A stretch of DNA of 64,000 nucleotides from Chitinophaga sp. HK235 (GTDB lineage: Bacteria > Bacteroidota > Bacteroidia > Chitinophagales > Chitinophagaceae), in assembly GCF_018255755.1 (NCBI RefSeq), contig NZ_CP073766.1, positions 3,844,001 to 3,908,000 on the forward strand, in the 5' to 3' direction. A program made the translations under genes and the position numbers. The notes below the pieces were generated by a model, which did no database searches, was not told where the DNA came from, and worked only from the letters and a program-made list of their open reading frames with translations. This document shows positions 24,831-33,265 of this stretch, one piece after another. Each line of letters starts with the position of its first letter. Position 1 is the stretch's first letter.

Positions 24831-25903
24831 GCGGATACCGGTGTTTCTGTTTTCGGATTATAGGATTTTAATGTTTCGAGCAGTTGCAGGTTTTCTGCCG
24901 GTGTGCCTACGGTGATGCGGAGGCAGCCCATACACAGTTCCACCTTGGACCTGTCGCGCACCACAATGCCGCGCTGAGTAAGGAAATGGTAGATCCCTTT
25001 AGCGTCTGTAGTCTGTACCAGCACAAAATTGGCATCACTGGGATATACCTTCAGTACCATAGGCAGCTGTTCCAGGCCCGCTGAGAGCAGGTCGCGCTCG
25101 ATCACGATTTCGCGTATCCATTCATTCACCCGGCTTACGTTGTCCAGTGCCTGCAGTGCCAGTTCCTGAGTGGCCTGCCCGATGTTGTACGGTGGCTTCA
25201 CCTTGTTAAACACATTAATAATATCTTCTCCGGCAAAAGCCATCCCTACGCGCAAACCGGCGAGGCCCCAGGCTTTTGACAGTGTTTGCAGCACTACCAG
25301 GTTAGGATATTCGGTCAGTTCCTGGATGAAACTTTTCTGACGGGAGAAATTGATATAAGCTTCATCAATCACTACGATACCGTCGAAGTTGTTCAGCACC
25401 AGTTCAATATCACTGCGGTGAATGGTGTTACCGGTAGGATTGTTAGGAGAACAGATAAAAACCAGTTTGGTGTTTTCATCGATGGCCTCTTGCAGTCCTT
25501 CTATATCCAGCTGAAAATCAGGTGTGAGGCTTACCTTACGGATGATCACATCATTGATGTGGGCGCTCACCTCGTACATGCCGTAGGTAGGCGGACAGAG
25601 CACTACATTGTCTATGCCGCCGGGGTTGCAGAAAGCGCGGAACAGCACGTCGATAGCTTCATCACTGCCATTGCCGATGAAGATATTCTGCGGCGGTACT
25701 CCTTTGATATCTGCCAGCTTGTATTTCAGCGGCCACTGCATAGGATCGGGATAGCGGTTGTAATTAACCGGCAACGGCGATCCGAAGCTGTTTTCGTTGG
25801 CATCCAGGAAAACGGAAGCTTCTCCTTTAAACTCATCTCTTGCGGAAGAATAAGGTACCAGTCGTTTTATATTTTCCCTGAGCAGGGATTCCAGATTAAA
25901 CAT
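24827..25903 (-). CDS. hisC: Histidinol-phosphate aminotransferase
   Basis: A 358-residue class II-type PLP aminotransferase. Motifs: IFIGNGSDEAID, VFICSPNNPTGN, IVVIDEAYINFS with the PLP Asp, the Schiff-base Lys in LQTLSKAWGLAGLRVGMAF, and the C-terminal CLRITVGTPAENLQLL with the carboxylate-binding Arg. It converts imidazole acetol phosphate to histidinol phosphate. It lies 24 bp after hisD and is coupled to hisB by a 4-bp overlap. Confidence 0.96.
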   Translation of the reverse strand: MFNLESLLRENIKRLVPYSSARDEFKGEASVFLDANENSFGSPLPVNYNRYPDPMQWPLKYKLADIKGVPPQNIFIGNGSDEAIDVLFRAFCNPGGIDNVVLCPPTYGMYEVSAHINDVIIRKVSLTPDFQLDIEGLQEAIDENTKLVFICSPNNPTGNTIHRSDIELVLNNFDGIVVIDEAYINFSRQKSFIQELTEYPNLVVLQTLSKAWGLAGLRVGMAFAGEDIINVFNKVKPPYNIGQATQELALQALDNVSRVNEWIREIVIERDLLSAGLEQLPMVLKVYPSDANFVLVQTTDAKGIYHFLTQRGIVVRDRSKVELCMGCLRITVGTPAENLQLLETLKSYNPKTETPVSA

Positions 25904-25927
25904 TTTTTTATTTTGATATTTGGATAT

Positions 25928-27190
25928 TTAGATTTGAATTCTGACAGACACTGCATTCTTATGGGCATCCAGTCCTTCAGCAGCTGCCATGGCTTCGATA
26001 GTAGGGCCGATCTGCTGTAATCCCTGCAGGCTGATTTGCTGGAAGGTAATTTTCTTTACAAAGCTATCCAAAGATACACCACTGTAAGCGCTGGCATAAC
26101 CGTTGGTAGGCAGAGTGTGGTTCGTACCGGAGGCATAGTCGCCGGCACTTTCCGGAGTATAGTTGCCCAGGAATACCGACCCGGCGTTGACCACCTTATC
26201 GGCCACATTGAGCTCATTGCGGCAGGCCAGGATGAGGTGTTCCGGCGCATAGGCATTGAGCATGTCCATGGCGGTGTCTATATCTTTTACAAGGATCATT
26301 TTGCTGTTGTCGAGCGCGGCTGTGGCGATAGACTTACGAGGCAGCTTGTCCAGCTGTGCCTGCAGGGCTTTTTCCACATCAGCGAGCACTTTTTCGCTGG
26401 TGGTTACCAGCACCACCTGACTGTCTGGTCCGTGCTCTGCCTGTGAGAGCAGATCGGCGGCCACAAAATCGGGTACGCAGCTGTCATCTGCGAGCACGGC
26501 CACTTCAGAAGGACCTGCCGGCATATCGATGGCTACGCCTCTTTTATTAACCAGCTGTTTGGCGCAGGTCACATATTGGTTGCCTGGTCCGAAGATCTTG
26601 TATACGCGGGGCACTGTGGCTGTTCCATAAGCCATGGCACCGATAGCCTGTACCCCTCCTATTGTAAACACCCGCGATATCCCTACCAGCTGGGCTGTAT
26701 ACAGGATGGCCGGGTGCAGCGACGGCGTACAAAGGATAATTTCCTTACAACCTGCTATGGTGGCCGGAATACCAAGCATCAGGATAGTAGAAAACAACGG
26801 AGCGGAACCACCGGGAATATACAGCCCTACTTTTTCGATACCTACCGGTTTACGCCAGCATTGCACACCTGGCATGGTTTCGATGATCTGTGTTTTTTCC
26901 TGCTGAGCTTTGTGAAAAGTGGTGATATTGGCTGCAGCCTGCCGGATGGCTGCTTTCAGTGCAGGGTCCAGGGCTGCTTCAGCCGCAGCAAAGGCAGCTG
27001 GTGCCACTTCCAGATCGGTGAGCGTCACTTTATCAAATTCAGCTGCATATTTTCTGACGGCCACGTCACCATTGTCGCGCACATCGCTGAGTATAGCTTC
27101 CACTTTGGCTTCCAGTGCAGACGTGTCCATCACAGGGCGCTGCAACAAAGTGTTCCAGGTGCTTTTATCGGGAAATTTTATTGTTTGCAT
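25928..27190 (-). CDS. hisD: Histidinol dehydrogenase
   Basis: A 420-residue NAD-dependent zinc enzyme that performs the last two oxidations of the pathway. Diagnostic blocks: KPVGIEKVGLYIPGGSAPLFST, GGVQAIGAMAYGTATVPRV, DMPAGPSEVAVLADDSC, LLSQAEHGPDSQVVLVT with the zinc Gln/His, AYAPEHL, and GNYTPESAGDYASGTNHTLPT. Length is normal. It follows hisG after 11 bp. Confidence 0.97.
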   Translation of the reverse strand: MQTIKFPDKSTWNTLLQRPVMDTSALEAKVEAILSDVRDNGDVAVRKYAAEFDKVTLTDLEVAPAAFAAAEAALDPALKAAIRQAAANITTFHKAQQEKTQIIETMPGVQCWRKPVGIEKVGLYIPGGSAPLFSTILMLGIPATIAGCKEIILCTPSLHPAILYTAQLVGISRVFTIGGVQAIGAMAYGTATVPRVYKIFGPGNQYVTCAKQLVNKRGVAIDMPAGPSEVAVLADDSCVPDFVAADLLSQAEHGPDSQVVLVTTSEKVLADVEKALQAQLDKLPRKSIATAALDNSKMILVKDIDTAMDMLNAYAPEHLILACRNELNVADKVVNAGSVFLGNYTPESAGDYASGTNHTLPTNGYASAYSGVSLDSFVKKITFQQISLQGLQQIGPTIEAMAAAEGLDAHKNAVSVRIQI

Positions 27191-27201
27191 CCTATACTTT
27201 T

Positions 27202-28056
27202 TTAGATCACCATTTTTTCGATGGGCACGACAAGAATACCTTGTGCACCGGCTGCTTTCAGACTTTCGATGATATCCCAGAAATCATTTTCATTGAGTAC
27301 GGAGTGAACAGAGCTCCATCCCTGTTCTGCCAAAGGCAGTACGGTAGGACTTTTCATACCTGGCAGCAGTCCGATGATATCATTCAGTTTTTCATTGGGT
27401 GCGTTGAGCAGGATATATTTATTGTTCTTTGCTTTTTTCACTGCCTGGATGCGGAACAGCAGTTTATCCAGCAGTATCTGTTGTTCCGGCTGGAGGTTGT
27501 GACAGGCGGCCAGCACCGCTTCTGATTTCAGGACGGTTTCCACTTCCTTGAGGCCGTTCATAAATAAAGTGGAGCCGCTGCTTACGAGGTCGCAGATAGC
27601 GTCAGCGAGGCCTATGCCTGGGGCTATTTCCACGGAGCCGCTGATTTCGTGGATTTCGGCCATGATGCTGTTGCGCTGCAGGAACTCATTCACGATCACA
27701 GGATAACTGGTAGCGATCCTGGTGTTTTCGAGATCCTTTACTGTACTGTATTCCATGGTTTTAGGCACAGCCATGGACAGGCGGCATTTTCCGAAGCCGA
27801 GCTTCTCTACAATGTTAACCTGCTTTTTCTTTTCCAGCACTACGTTTTCACCTACAATACCAATATCCGCCACCCCGTCTTCAATATATTGCGGGATATC
27901 ATCATCACGGAGGAAAAACACTTCCAGCGGGAAGTTGCTGGCTTCCGTTTTAAGCTTGTTAACACCATTGTTAATGTCGATGCCGCATTCCTTCAGCAAT
28001 TTGATGGAATCATCGTGCAGGCGGCCTGATTTCTGGATGGCGATCTTTAGTTTCAT
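27202..28056 (-). CDS. hisG: ATP phosphoribosyltransferase, long form
   Basis: A 284-residue long-form HisG, the committed, histidine-inhibited step. The catalytic domains show LKIAIQKSGRLHDDSIKLL, VADIGIVGENVV and the PRPP loop SVEIAPGIGLADAICDLVSSGSTL. The C-terminal 75 residues are the regulatory ACT-like domain of the long form (KSPTVLPLAEQGWSSVHSV), so no HisZ is needed. It is the first structural gene after the his attenuator. Confidence 0.97.
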   Translation of the reverse strand: MKLKIAIQKSGRLHDDSIKLLKECGIDINNGVNKLKTEASNFPLEVFFLRDDDIPQYIEDGVADIGIVGENVVLEKKKQVNIVEKLGFGKCRLSMAVPKTMEYSTVKDLENTRIATSYPVIVNEFLQRNSIMAEIHEISGSVEIAPGIGLADAICDLVSSGSTLFMNGLKEVETVLKSEAVLAACHNLQPEQQILLDKLLFRIQAVKKAKNNKYILLNAPNEKLNDIIGLLPGMKSPTVLPLAEQGWSSVHSVLNENDFWDIIESLKAAGAQGILVVPIEKMVI

Positions 28057-28063
28057 GATGTGT

Positions 28064-28099
28064 AAAAATAAAAAAGGGGCTTACCTGTTGGTAAGCCCC
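28064..28099 (-). terminator. his attenuator terminator (strands 3:4)
   Basis: Perfect 10-bp stem GGGGCTTACC / GGTAAGCCCC (28076-28099) with a 4-nt loop, followed on the minus strand by TTTTTATTTTT (28064-28075). The run ends 7 nt before the hisG start codon. The minus-strand 5' arm (28090-28099, GGGGCTTACC) can alternatively pair with 28142-28149 (antiterminator). Confidence 0.93.
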
Positions 28100-28134
28100 T
28101 GATGATGAATCTAATATGGTGGTTATACACATTA

Positions 28135-28197
28135 TCATCCCAGCCTACCTGTGCGGTAAGTATGATGGTGATGATGGATATGTATGTTGATAATCAT
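28135..28197 (-). CDS. hisL: his operon leader peptide with His-codon run
   Basis: A 20-codon frame, MIINIHIHHHHHTYRTGRLG then TGA; six of codons 6-12 are His, five of them consecutive (28162-28176). Just downstream, strand 1 CTTACC (28155-28160) pairs with strand 2 GGTAGG (28144-28149); strand 2, as GGTAGGCT (28142-28149), pairs with the 5' arm of the terminator over 8 bp with two wobbles; and strands 3:4 form the perfect terminator. The stop codon follows strand 2 closely, so a ribosome that finishes the peptide masks strand 2 and termination follows, while one stalled on the His codons masks strand 1 and allows read-through. Too short for ordinary gene calling. Confidence 0.92.
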   Translation of the reverse strand: MIINIHIHHHHHTYRTGRLG

Positions 28198-28207
28198 AAT
28201 GTCGGGA

Positions 28208-28237
28208 CAAAAATAATAAGTAAATCGGGAAATCAAA
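28208..28237 (-). promoter_or_regulatory. his operon promoter
   Basis: On the minus strand, TTTG (28234-28237), an 18-bp spacer and TATTTTTG (28208-28215), an exact match to the Bacteroidota -7 consensus TAnnTTTG. The predicted start is about 28201, only a few nt before the hisL start codon. Confidence 0.75.
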
Positions 28238-28253
28238 CTTATTTTTTTGTTAA

Positions 28254-28772
28254 TCACCATTTAATTTTCAGACCATATTCCTTTTTGAGTGTGAGCAGCG
28301 CTTCTGCGTTGCCTGTGGCGTCATCCACAGGATGATGGGTGTGTTTGGTCTTTCGCAGATGTTTAAAATTCTGAAAAGTATCTTTCACGAGTCCTTTATA
28401 AAGGCTGCCCAGATTTTGGGAGCTGTGACCAAAAGGATTGGCACCAGTGAAATGATGAAAGTACCAGCAAATGAACATCCAGTCGAACCCGTTATTATCG
28501 CTGATAAATACAGGGCGGTCTTTACAATTTTCTTTTAACCAGGCTGCAAAATCCTGCATCACCTTTTGTGGTTCATCAAACTGCAGGGTCTCTTCCCTGG
28601 TAAAGCCTGATACAGCCAGTGCTTCAGGAATATATTGTTCTGAAACGGGCTTCAGTTGCCCGTAAAAAGAGGTGTTGAGTGATTCATTGACCAGCACGGC
28701 GCCAAAAGAAATCATGGAATAATCACCGGGAATAGGCCCATCAGATTCTACGTCTACCATTATGTAAGCCAT
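28254..28772 (-). CDS. DEDDh-family 3'-5' exonuclease
   Basis: A 172-residue RNase T/DnaQ-like exonuclease. The acidic motifs are visible: Exo I YIMVDVESDGP, Exo II VFISDNNGFDWMF, and Exo III HHPVDDATGNAEALL with the His of the DEDDh group. Length fits a stand-alone nuclease domain. It could act on RNA or DNA ends; the substrate cannot be told. It is transcribed toward the his promoter, ending 17 bp before the -33 element. Confidence 0.85.
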   Translation of the reverse strand: MAYIMVDVESDGPIPGDYSMISFGAVLVNESLNTSFYGQLKPVSEQYIPEALAVSGFTREETLQFDEPQKVMQDFAAWLKENCKDRPVFISDNNGFDWMFICWYFHHFTGANPFGHSSQNLGSLYKGLVKDTFQNFKHLRKTKHTHHPVDDATGNAEALLTLKKEYGLKIKW

Positions 28773-29171
28773 AGGTTAGTTTTTAAGTTTTAAAGGTCAT
28801 TAAACAATGTTATTTACGGATAAAAGCCAGGTTATACTGTGCCATGTTGATTTGGTTTCCTGCTGTGGATGGGGATCTTCGCGGCTGATGTCTGGTATGG
28901 AGACTTTAAACAGTAATATTATCAAGTATTAACATCTGCACAGCAAATTACATAAAATAATTTATTGCTGTTTTATTCCCCGGAAATTCCACCGCAGCAG
29001 ACTGCGACAGCTGTTCAGTAGCCCAAAAATATCCCTGCGCCTGTTTTAGCAGTCAAAGCAGTCATTGTGCTGATTTGCTGTAACTTAAGCGCTAGCAGCT
29101 GCAGCCGCGGTTCTACGTCTTTTGCAAATGATCTGTTAACGGATTTTTTCAACTAAATTATTTAGCTTTAT
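28773..29171. other. Intergenic region between exonuclease and UmuD-like genes
   Basis: About 400 bases separating divergent genes. No convincing gene or hairpin was found. It must carry both promoters, but no exact TAnnTTTG was recognised; the last bases (TTTATTTTG) resemble one with a base missing. Confidence 0.5.
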
Positions 29172-29192
29172 TTTGCTAATAAAATTAGCAAA
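29172..29192. promoter_or_regulatory. Palindromic candidate operator of the DNA-damage operon
   Basis: Perfect 9-bp inverted repeat TTTGCTAAT-AAA-ATTAGCAAA, ending 19 nt before the UmuD-like start codon and therefore overlapping the promoter or transcript start. Symmetry, size and position fit a repressor dimer site, possibly LexA-like. The regulator is not identified in the window. Confidence 0.6.
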
Positions 29193-29211
29193 CATTAAAA
29201 GCGATAGTAGT

Positions 29212-29631
29212 ATGGAAGCATTGAAGTTGAGTGAGCTGAATATGACCCTGCCATTCTTTGACACGACTATACCCGCGGGCCTTCCCTCACCTGCGCTGGA
29301 TTATGAGCCGGAAGAGATTGATCTCTCCCGCATTTTACAACCTAATCCCCACCAGTCTTTTATCATCCGGGTTAAGGGCGACAGTATGACCGAAGCCCAT
29401 ATCCCGGATGGTTGCCTGGCGGTGGTAGACCGCTCTATTCGTCCTTCCACCGGGGATATTATTGTGGCGGTCCTTAATGGAGAGTTTACCATCAAACGGC
29501 TGGTAAAGGCTGGGCGTAATTGGGTTTTGCATCCGGAGAACCCTTTTTACAAACCGATTGTTATAACGGAAGAGGCTGATTTTCAGGTATGGGGTGTAAT
29601 CACCGCTGTGATAGTAGATATGCGTAAATAG
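29212..29631 (+). CDS. UmuD-like S24 peptidase (LexA-fold, no DNA-binding domain)
   Basis: A 139-residue S24 serine peptidase. The self-cleavage site is an Ala-Gly pair in TIPAGLPSPALDY, the catalytic Ser is in VKGDSMTEAHIPDG, and the catalytic Lys in GEFTIKRLVK. There is no helix-turn-helix, so it is UmuD-like rather than a repressor. UmuD subunits are cleaved on RecA filaments and join a Y-family polymerase; no umuC/dinB gene follows here. ATG 29212 is chosen because the longer frame starts with TTG inside the palindrome. It heads a three-gene unit. Confidence 0.88.
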   Translation: MEALKLSELNMTLPFFDTTIPAGLPSPALDYEPEEIDLSRILQPNPHQSFIIRVKGDSMTEAHIPDGCLAVVDRSIRPSTGDIIVAVLNGEFTIKRLVKAGRNWVLHPENPFYKPIVITEEADFQVWGVITAVIVDMRK

Positions 29632-29646
29632 AGAAACGACAATGTT

Positions 29647-30129
29647 ATGCACAATCCGTTAGTATTATTATCAGCTGCGCTGTTATCAGCGCTGCTGCGG
29701 GAAGGGTTTACCATTTTTGTACGGCAGTCTTATCCTGCCGGCGAATCACCTTCCGATGCACACATAAAGGAAGTATTGCTGATCACACCTTATAAGGATA
29801 TCGCTGCGGCCAATGCACATTTTCAGCATATACGGTTTGACCGGCGAAAATATATTTATCAGTCGTTCCATCCGGAAGAAGTGGAGAAGCTGTATACTGC
29901 TGCTTCGCAGCCTACAGGATATAAAATTTACGTAGCGCTGATTGCCGGCGACAAACAAACACCGGACAAACAACTGGCACCTGTCGTACGACAGTATATC
30001 AGCCGCCATACCCAATGGCCGCCCGAAAAAACCAGTGCCACGTTGTGTCTGCATTACGGGGATCTATATATTTCGCTGCGATATCAGCATGAAGAATTAA
30101 AAGTACCTTTACCGGCAATCGAAAGTTAA
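29647..30129 (+). CDS. Unknown protein in DNA-damage operon
   Basis: A 160-residue protein that I do not recognise. It starts MHNPLVLLSAALLSALLREGFTIFV; this N-terminus is hydrophobic, but the following residues read as a normal domain, so it is more likely a core helix than a signal peptide. No metal or nucleotide motif stands out. It lies 15 bp after the UmuD-like gene and 3 bp before the SRAP gene, so co-transcription and a role in DNA damage tolerance are likely by context only. Confidence 0.65.
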   Translation: MHNPLVLLSAALLSALLREGFTIFVRQSYPAGESPSDAHIKEVLLITPYKDIAAANAHFQHIRFDRRKYIYQSFHPEEVEKLYTAASQPTGYKIYVALIAGDKQTPDKQLAPVVRQYISRHTQWPPEKTSATLCLHYGDLYISLRYQHEELKVPLPAIES

Positions 30130-30132
30130 AAC

Positions 30133-30885
30133 ATGTGTTACGATATCGCCCTTAATGCCAACCTGCAACGGATACTGAAGTCGGTACCGCTGTTAAAAAC
30201 AGCAGGCAATCTGGACCTGAACTTCGACACCACCTATCATAAAATAGGGATGTCTTTTCCACAATGGCCGGTGATTGTTAACAACAACGGCCTGAAAGTG
30301 GACAAATACACCTGGGGGCCTGTTCCCAAGCTGCTGGACACGCTTGAAAAAGTTAAAAGACAGCGGCAAATGTATCTTAATGCGCGCAGTGAAAAAGTGC
30401 TGGAAAGCGGGACCATGTGGAATGCCATCCGGCATCAGCGTTGCCTGATACCGGTCACCGGCTTCTTCGAATACCGGCAGATACCCGAATGGAAAAATAA
30501 AGTAGCTTACTATATCCATTCCAAAGAGCAGGATGTTTTTCTCATTGCGGGCTTATGGGCCTATTCCAACTCCTGGGATGTGGACAAGCCGGAACGTATC
30601 CCTACGTTCACCCTGCTGACACGCGCCGCTAATCCCGTGATGCGTCAGATACACAACGGAGGCGACAATGCCGGCAGGATGCCGCTTATGCTGCCGAATG
30701 AACTGGCCCTGCAATGGATAGAGAAGGATGTAACTGAAACGGATATACGTAATATCATTCAATATGAATATCCGGCAGAACAGCTGGAATACTGGCCTGT
30801 CAATTCTGTCCGGAAAGTAAAGCCGGACGATGAAACCGTGATCGCCAGAGCTCTATATGAAGGGTTACCTGAACTCAGCCTGTAA
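30133..30885 (+). CDS. SOS response-associated peptidase (YedK/HMCES family)
   Basis: A 250-residue SRAP-domain protein. The catalytic Cys is residue 2 (MCYDIALNANL), and the conserved NARSEK, RCLIPVTGFFEYR (Asn/Glu pocket) and HNGGDNAGRMPLML (active-site His, usually H-x-RMP) segments are present. HMCES/YedK forms a covalent thiazolidine cross-link with abasic sites in single-stranded DNA and protects them. The insertion NGGDNA between the His and RMP is unusual and worth noting. It is the third gene of the damage-response unit. Confidence 0.92.
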   Translation: MCYDIALNANLQRILKSVPLLKTAGNLDLNFDTTYHKIGMSFPQWPVIVNNNGLKVDKYTWGPVPKLLDTLEKVKRQRQMYLNARSEKVLESGTMWNAIRHQRCLIPVTGFFEYRQIPEWKNKVAYYIHSKEQDVFLIAGLWAYSNSWDVDKPERIPTFTLLTRAANPVMRQIHNGGDNAGRMPLMLPNELALQWIEKDVTETDIRNIIQYEYPAEQLEYWPVNSVRKVKPDDETVIARALYEGLPELSL

Positions 30886-31041
30886 CAAAATACTACTGCC
30901 GGTGAGCAACTGCATACCGGCAGTCCTGCGTATCCCCGGCCCTGCTTCTCTTCAACAGGCATGGGTAGCTGCCGGAGTAAGAGACCGGTACCGGGAATAC
31001 GGGGACAACATTTATAACCGGGCAACTAACCCATTGTTTTC

Positions 31042-33030
31042 TCAGGGTGCCAGGCAGAAAGCAATAGAGGATTCAGCATCCAGCTGACTCTGACGACTAT
31101 GGCCGTTAATAACAGTGGACGCCACATACAGGGATTCTGCAAATGCCGCTACACCCGGACAGTTATTCAGCAGGTCAGACACATTCTTTATCAGATCCTG
31201 TCCATGCACCGGAGCAGGGAACAAAGCACCTGAATCGGCGTATACCCCACCATTCAGTCCTTTTATAATATTGAAAGACCAGGTGGCAAAGCCCTGCGGA
31301 TGAGCTGCAGACCAGCGCAATGTTACCTGATCTGTTGCATTCATATATTTCAGATAGCCGCAACCGTTAGCCGGATGTGTATTCAGCAAGGGGACATCGA
31401 GGCTGGCCACACACTTCTCGTTATTGATCAGCAACTTATTAGTCATAGAAGACACCTGTACATGCGCTGCATCGTAGAACTCTACTATGAGCGTATGCTG
31501 TCCGTTGGACACGGTAGTACTCTCGAGCAGGCAGCCCAGGTCTGTATTGTAATACATAGCAGCCGGATTGTGTATGTTATAGAACCCGCTGACATCCGGC
31601 TTTTGTAATTCGATGATATCATAATACCCGTTGGTGGTGTTCAGGCGTAAGTCGTTCCAGGACTCGAAACGGGGGCTACCATCTATCAGCACCTTGTAAT
31701 ATTTGATGCCGCTGCTCCAGGCATTGTAATGATCAATATTTACCGGCAGGGTACCACCAAAAGGCGAGTCTTTCGGGAACTGGAAGGGGTAGGCCGGCTG
31801 TGTGGTTGTATCGGCCTTTCCTACGGCTGTAATGAGGTTCCAGGGCACAAAACCGATTCCCTTGTACCATCCGGTGCCGGTACCAGCCATGAGGGCATAC
31901 TGGTCTACTTCGCTATTACAGCATACACAATAGCTGCCGGGCTGTGTGGCCACTATACTGGAAGGACGGGAAGCTGTGTTACTGATAAACAGGTTGACAT
32001 TATTTGTTGTTTTGGTAACATCCACGCTGGAGATGCGGTTGGCCGGATCCCGTTCTGCCACCAGCAGCCGGCTTTCTGTGCTGTCTGTCCAGGTGAGGAA
32101 AAACGGAGCAGTCAGTCCACCTGCGATGAGTATTTTGATACCGGTGCTCAGTTCTATACGGCTGATGCCGGAGAGACCCTGTTCTGTTACGTATGCAAAA
32201 GACAGGTCTGAAGACAGGGTAAGCCCCACGGGGAAGTTAAGTCCGCTGTAGAGTACTGTTTTAGTGCCTGTAGTGAGGTCTATGCGGAACAGGTTACCCG
32301 GGTTAGCATATTCCACGACATAAGCTGTCATATGTGCTTCGTCCAGCCACAGCTGTTGCGGGGCGGTTAATCCGGAGCATACTACCGTAGCGGCGGCACG
32401 GTTGGCACTGGCAAGATTTACTTTCATAATATCGCCGCTGCGTTCCGAAACAAAGGCGGTTTGTTCATTGGCCATCACCGCAATATCTTCCGGATTAGTA
32501 TAACCGCTGCCGATACGTTTATACGTTGGGTTTAGTTTGTAGGTTACCCATTGTACCTTGAGGTTATAGCCATACGCTACTACCATCAGTTTACAATAAT
32601 TGCCTTCCCGGGTATGTACACAAAAGACATCTCCATTGACCAGTTTATTGGAAGCATCGTTGTTACCGATAATAGGTGTATTGGAATAGTTGTACGACTG
32701 TAAAACGGCGGGTGTGATCTGGTTGAAATCCACTATACCCAGATTGACGATCTGTGCATTGCCTTGTGGCACCATCTGCCTTTTTACCGTGTCTATCTGT
32801 TCCCACCAGATATCAGCCGTGGCACCGGCACTAACGTTGGTACCGGTTTCACAATCAAACAACCAGGTACCTTTGATATCTGTAGTACCCTGGGAAATAA
32901 CGACTGCTGAAACAGGAGCGAGGTCAATGGTAGAGATGAAGCCGTCGTATTCCACAAAGATGAGCTGGTTCTTATTTTTCAGATAGCGCGAACCAATAGC
33001 GCCAGCGAGATTAGCTGCTAACATTTTCAT
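31042..33030 (-). CDS. Large beta-propeller-like protein of unknown function
   Basis: A 662-residue protein. The middle (about 190-350) has propeller-type repeats: NPEDIAVMANEQTAFVSERSG, TAPQQLWLDEAHMTAYVVEYA, FPVGLTLSSDLSFAYVTEQG and TAPFFLTWTDSTESRLLVAER, similar to NHL/SMP-30 blades. The N-terminus has no signal peptide (MKMLAANLAGAIGSRYLKN). The C-terminal 250 residues, including an immunoglobulin-like stretch (QHTLIVEFYDAAHVQVSS), are not assigned. No neighbour on the same strand helps. Lack of export signal is odd for a protein with this look. Confidence 0.7.
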   Translation of the reverse strand: MKMLAANLAGAIGSRYLKNKNQLIFVEYDGFISTIDLAPVSAVVISQGTTDIKGTWLFDCETGTNVSAGATADIWWEQIDTVKRQMVPQGNAQIVNLGIVDFNQITPAVLQSYNYSNTPIIGNNDASNKLVNGDVFCVHTREGNYCKLMVVAYGYNLKVQWVTYKLNPTYKRIGSGYTNPEDIAVMANEQTAFVSERSGDIMKVNLASANRAAATVVCSGLTAPQQLWLDEAHMTAYVVEYANPGNLFRIDLTTGTKTVLYSGLNFPVGLTLSSDLSFAYVTEQGLSGISRIELSTGIKILIAGGLTAPFFLTWTDSTESRLLVAERDPANRISSVDVTKTTNNVNLFISNTASRPSSIVATQPGSYCVCCNSEVDQYALMAGTGTGWYKGIGFVPWNLITAVGKADTTTQPAYPFQFPKDSPFGGTLPVNIDHYNAWSSGIKYYKVLIDGSPRFESWNDLRLNTTNGYYDIIELQKPDVSGFYNIHNPAAMYYNTDLGCLLESTTVSNGQHTLIVEFYDAAHVQVSSMTNKLLINNEKCVASLDVPLLNTHPANGCGYLKYMNATDQVTLRWSAAHPQGFATWSFNIIKGLNGGVYADSGALFPAPVHGQDLIKNVSDLLNNCPGVAAFAESLYVASTVINGHSRQSQLDAESSIAFCLAP

Positions 33031-33265
33031 GACATGGGGTTTTTAAATTGAAATGAAATTCTGCACAAGACACACCTGCACTGAGGTGTACCTTTATGTT
33101 TTGGGGAATTGTAGGTGAATAAAACAGGTGCTGTTTTCCGGAAACTGCGGGTACGAAATTACGGAATCAGGAACGAATAAAAATGTTAAGCATATACGCA
33201 ATTTCTGATTGCGTATATACACGTAAAGTGTAATATCTGTAGGGAGGCGTTTAATTGTAATCACT

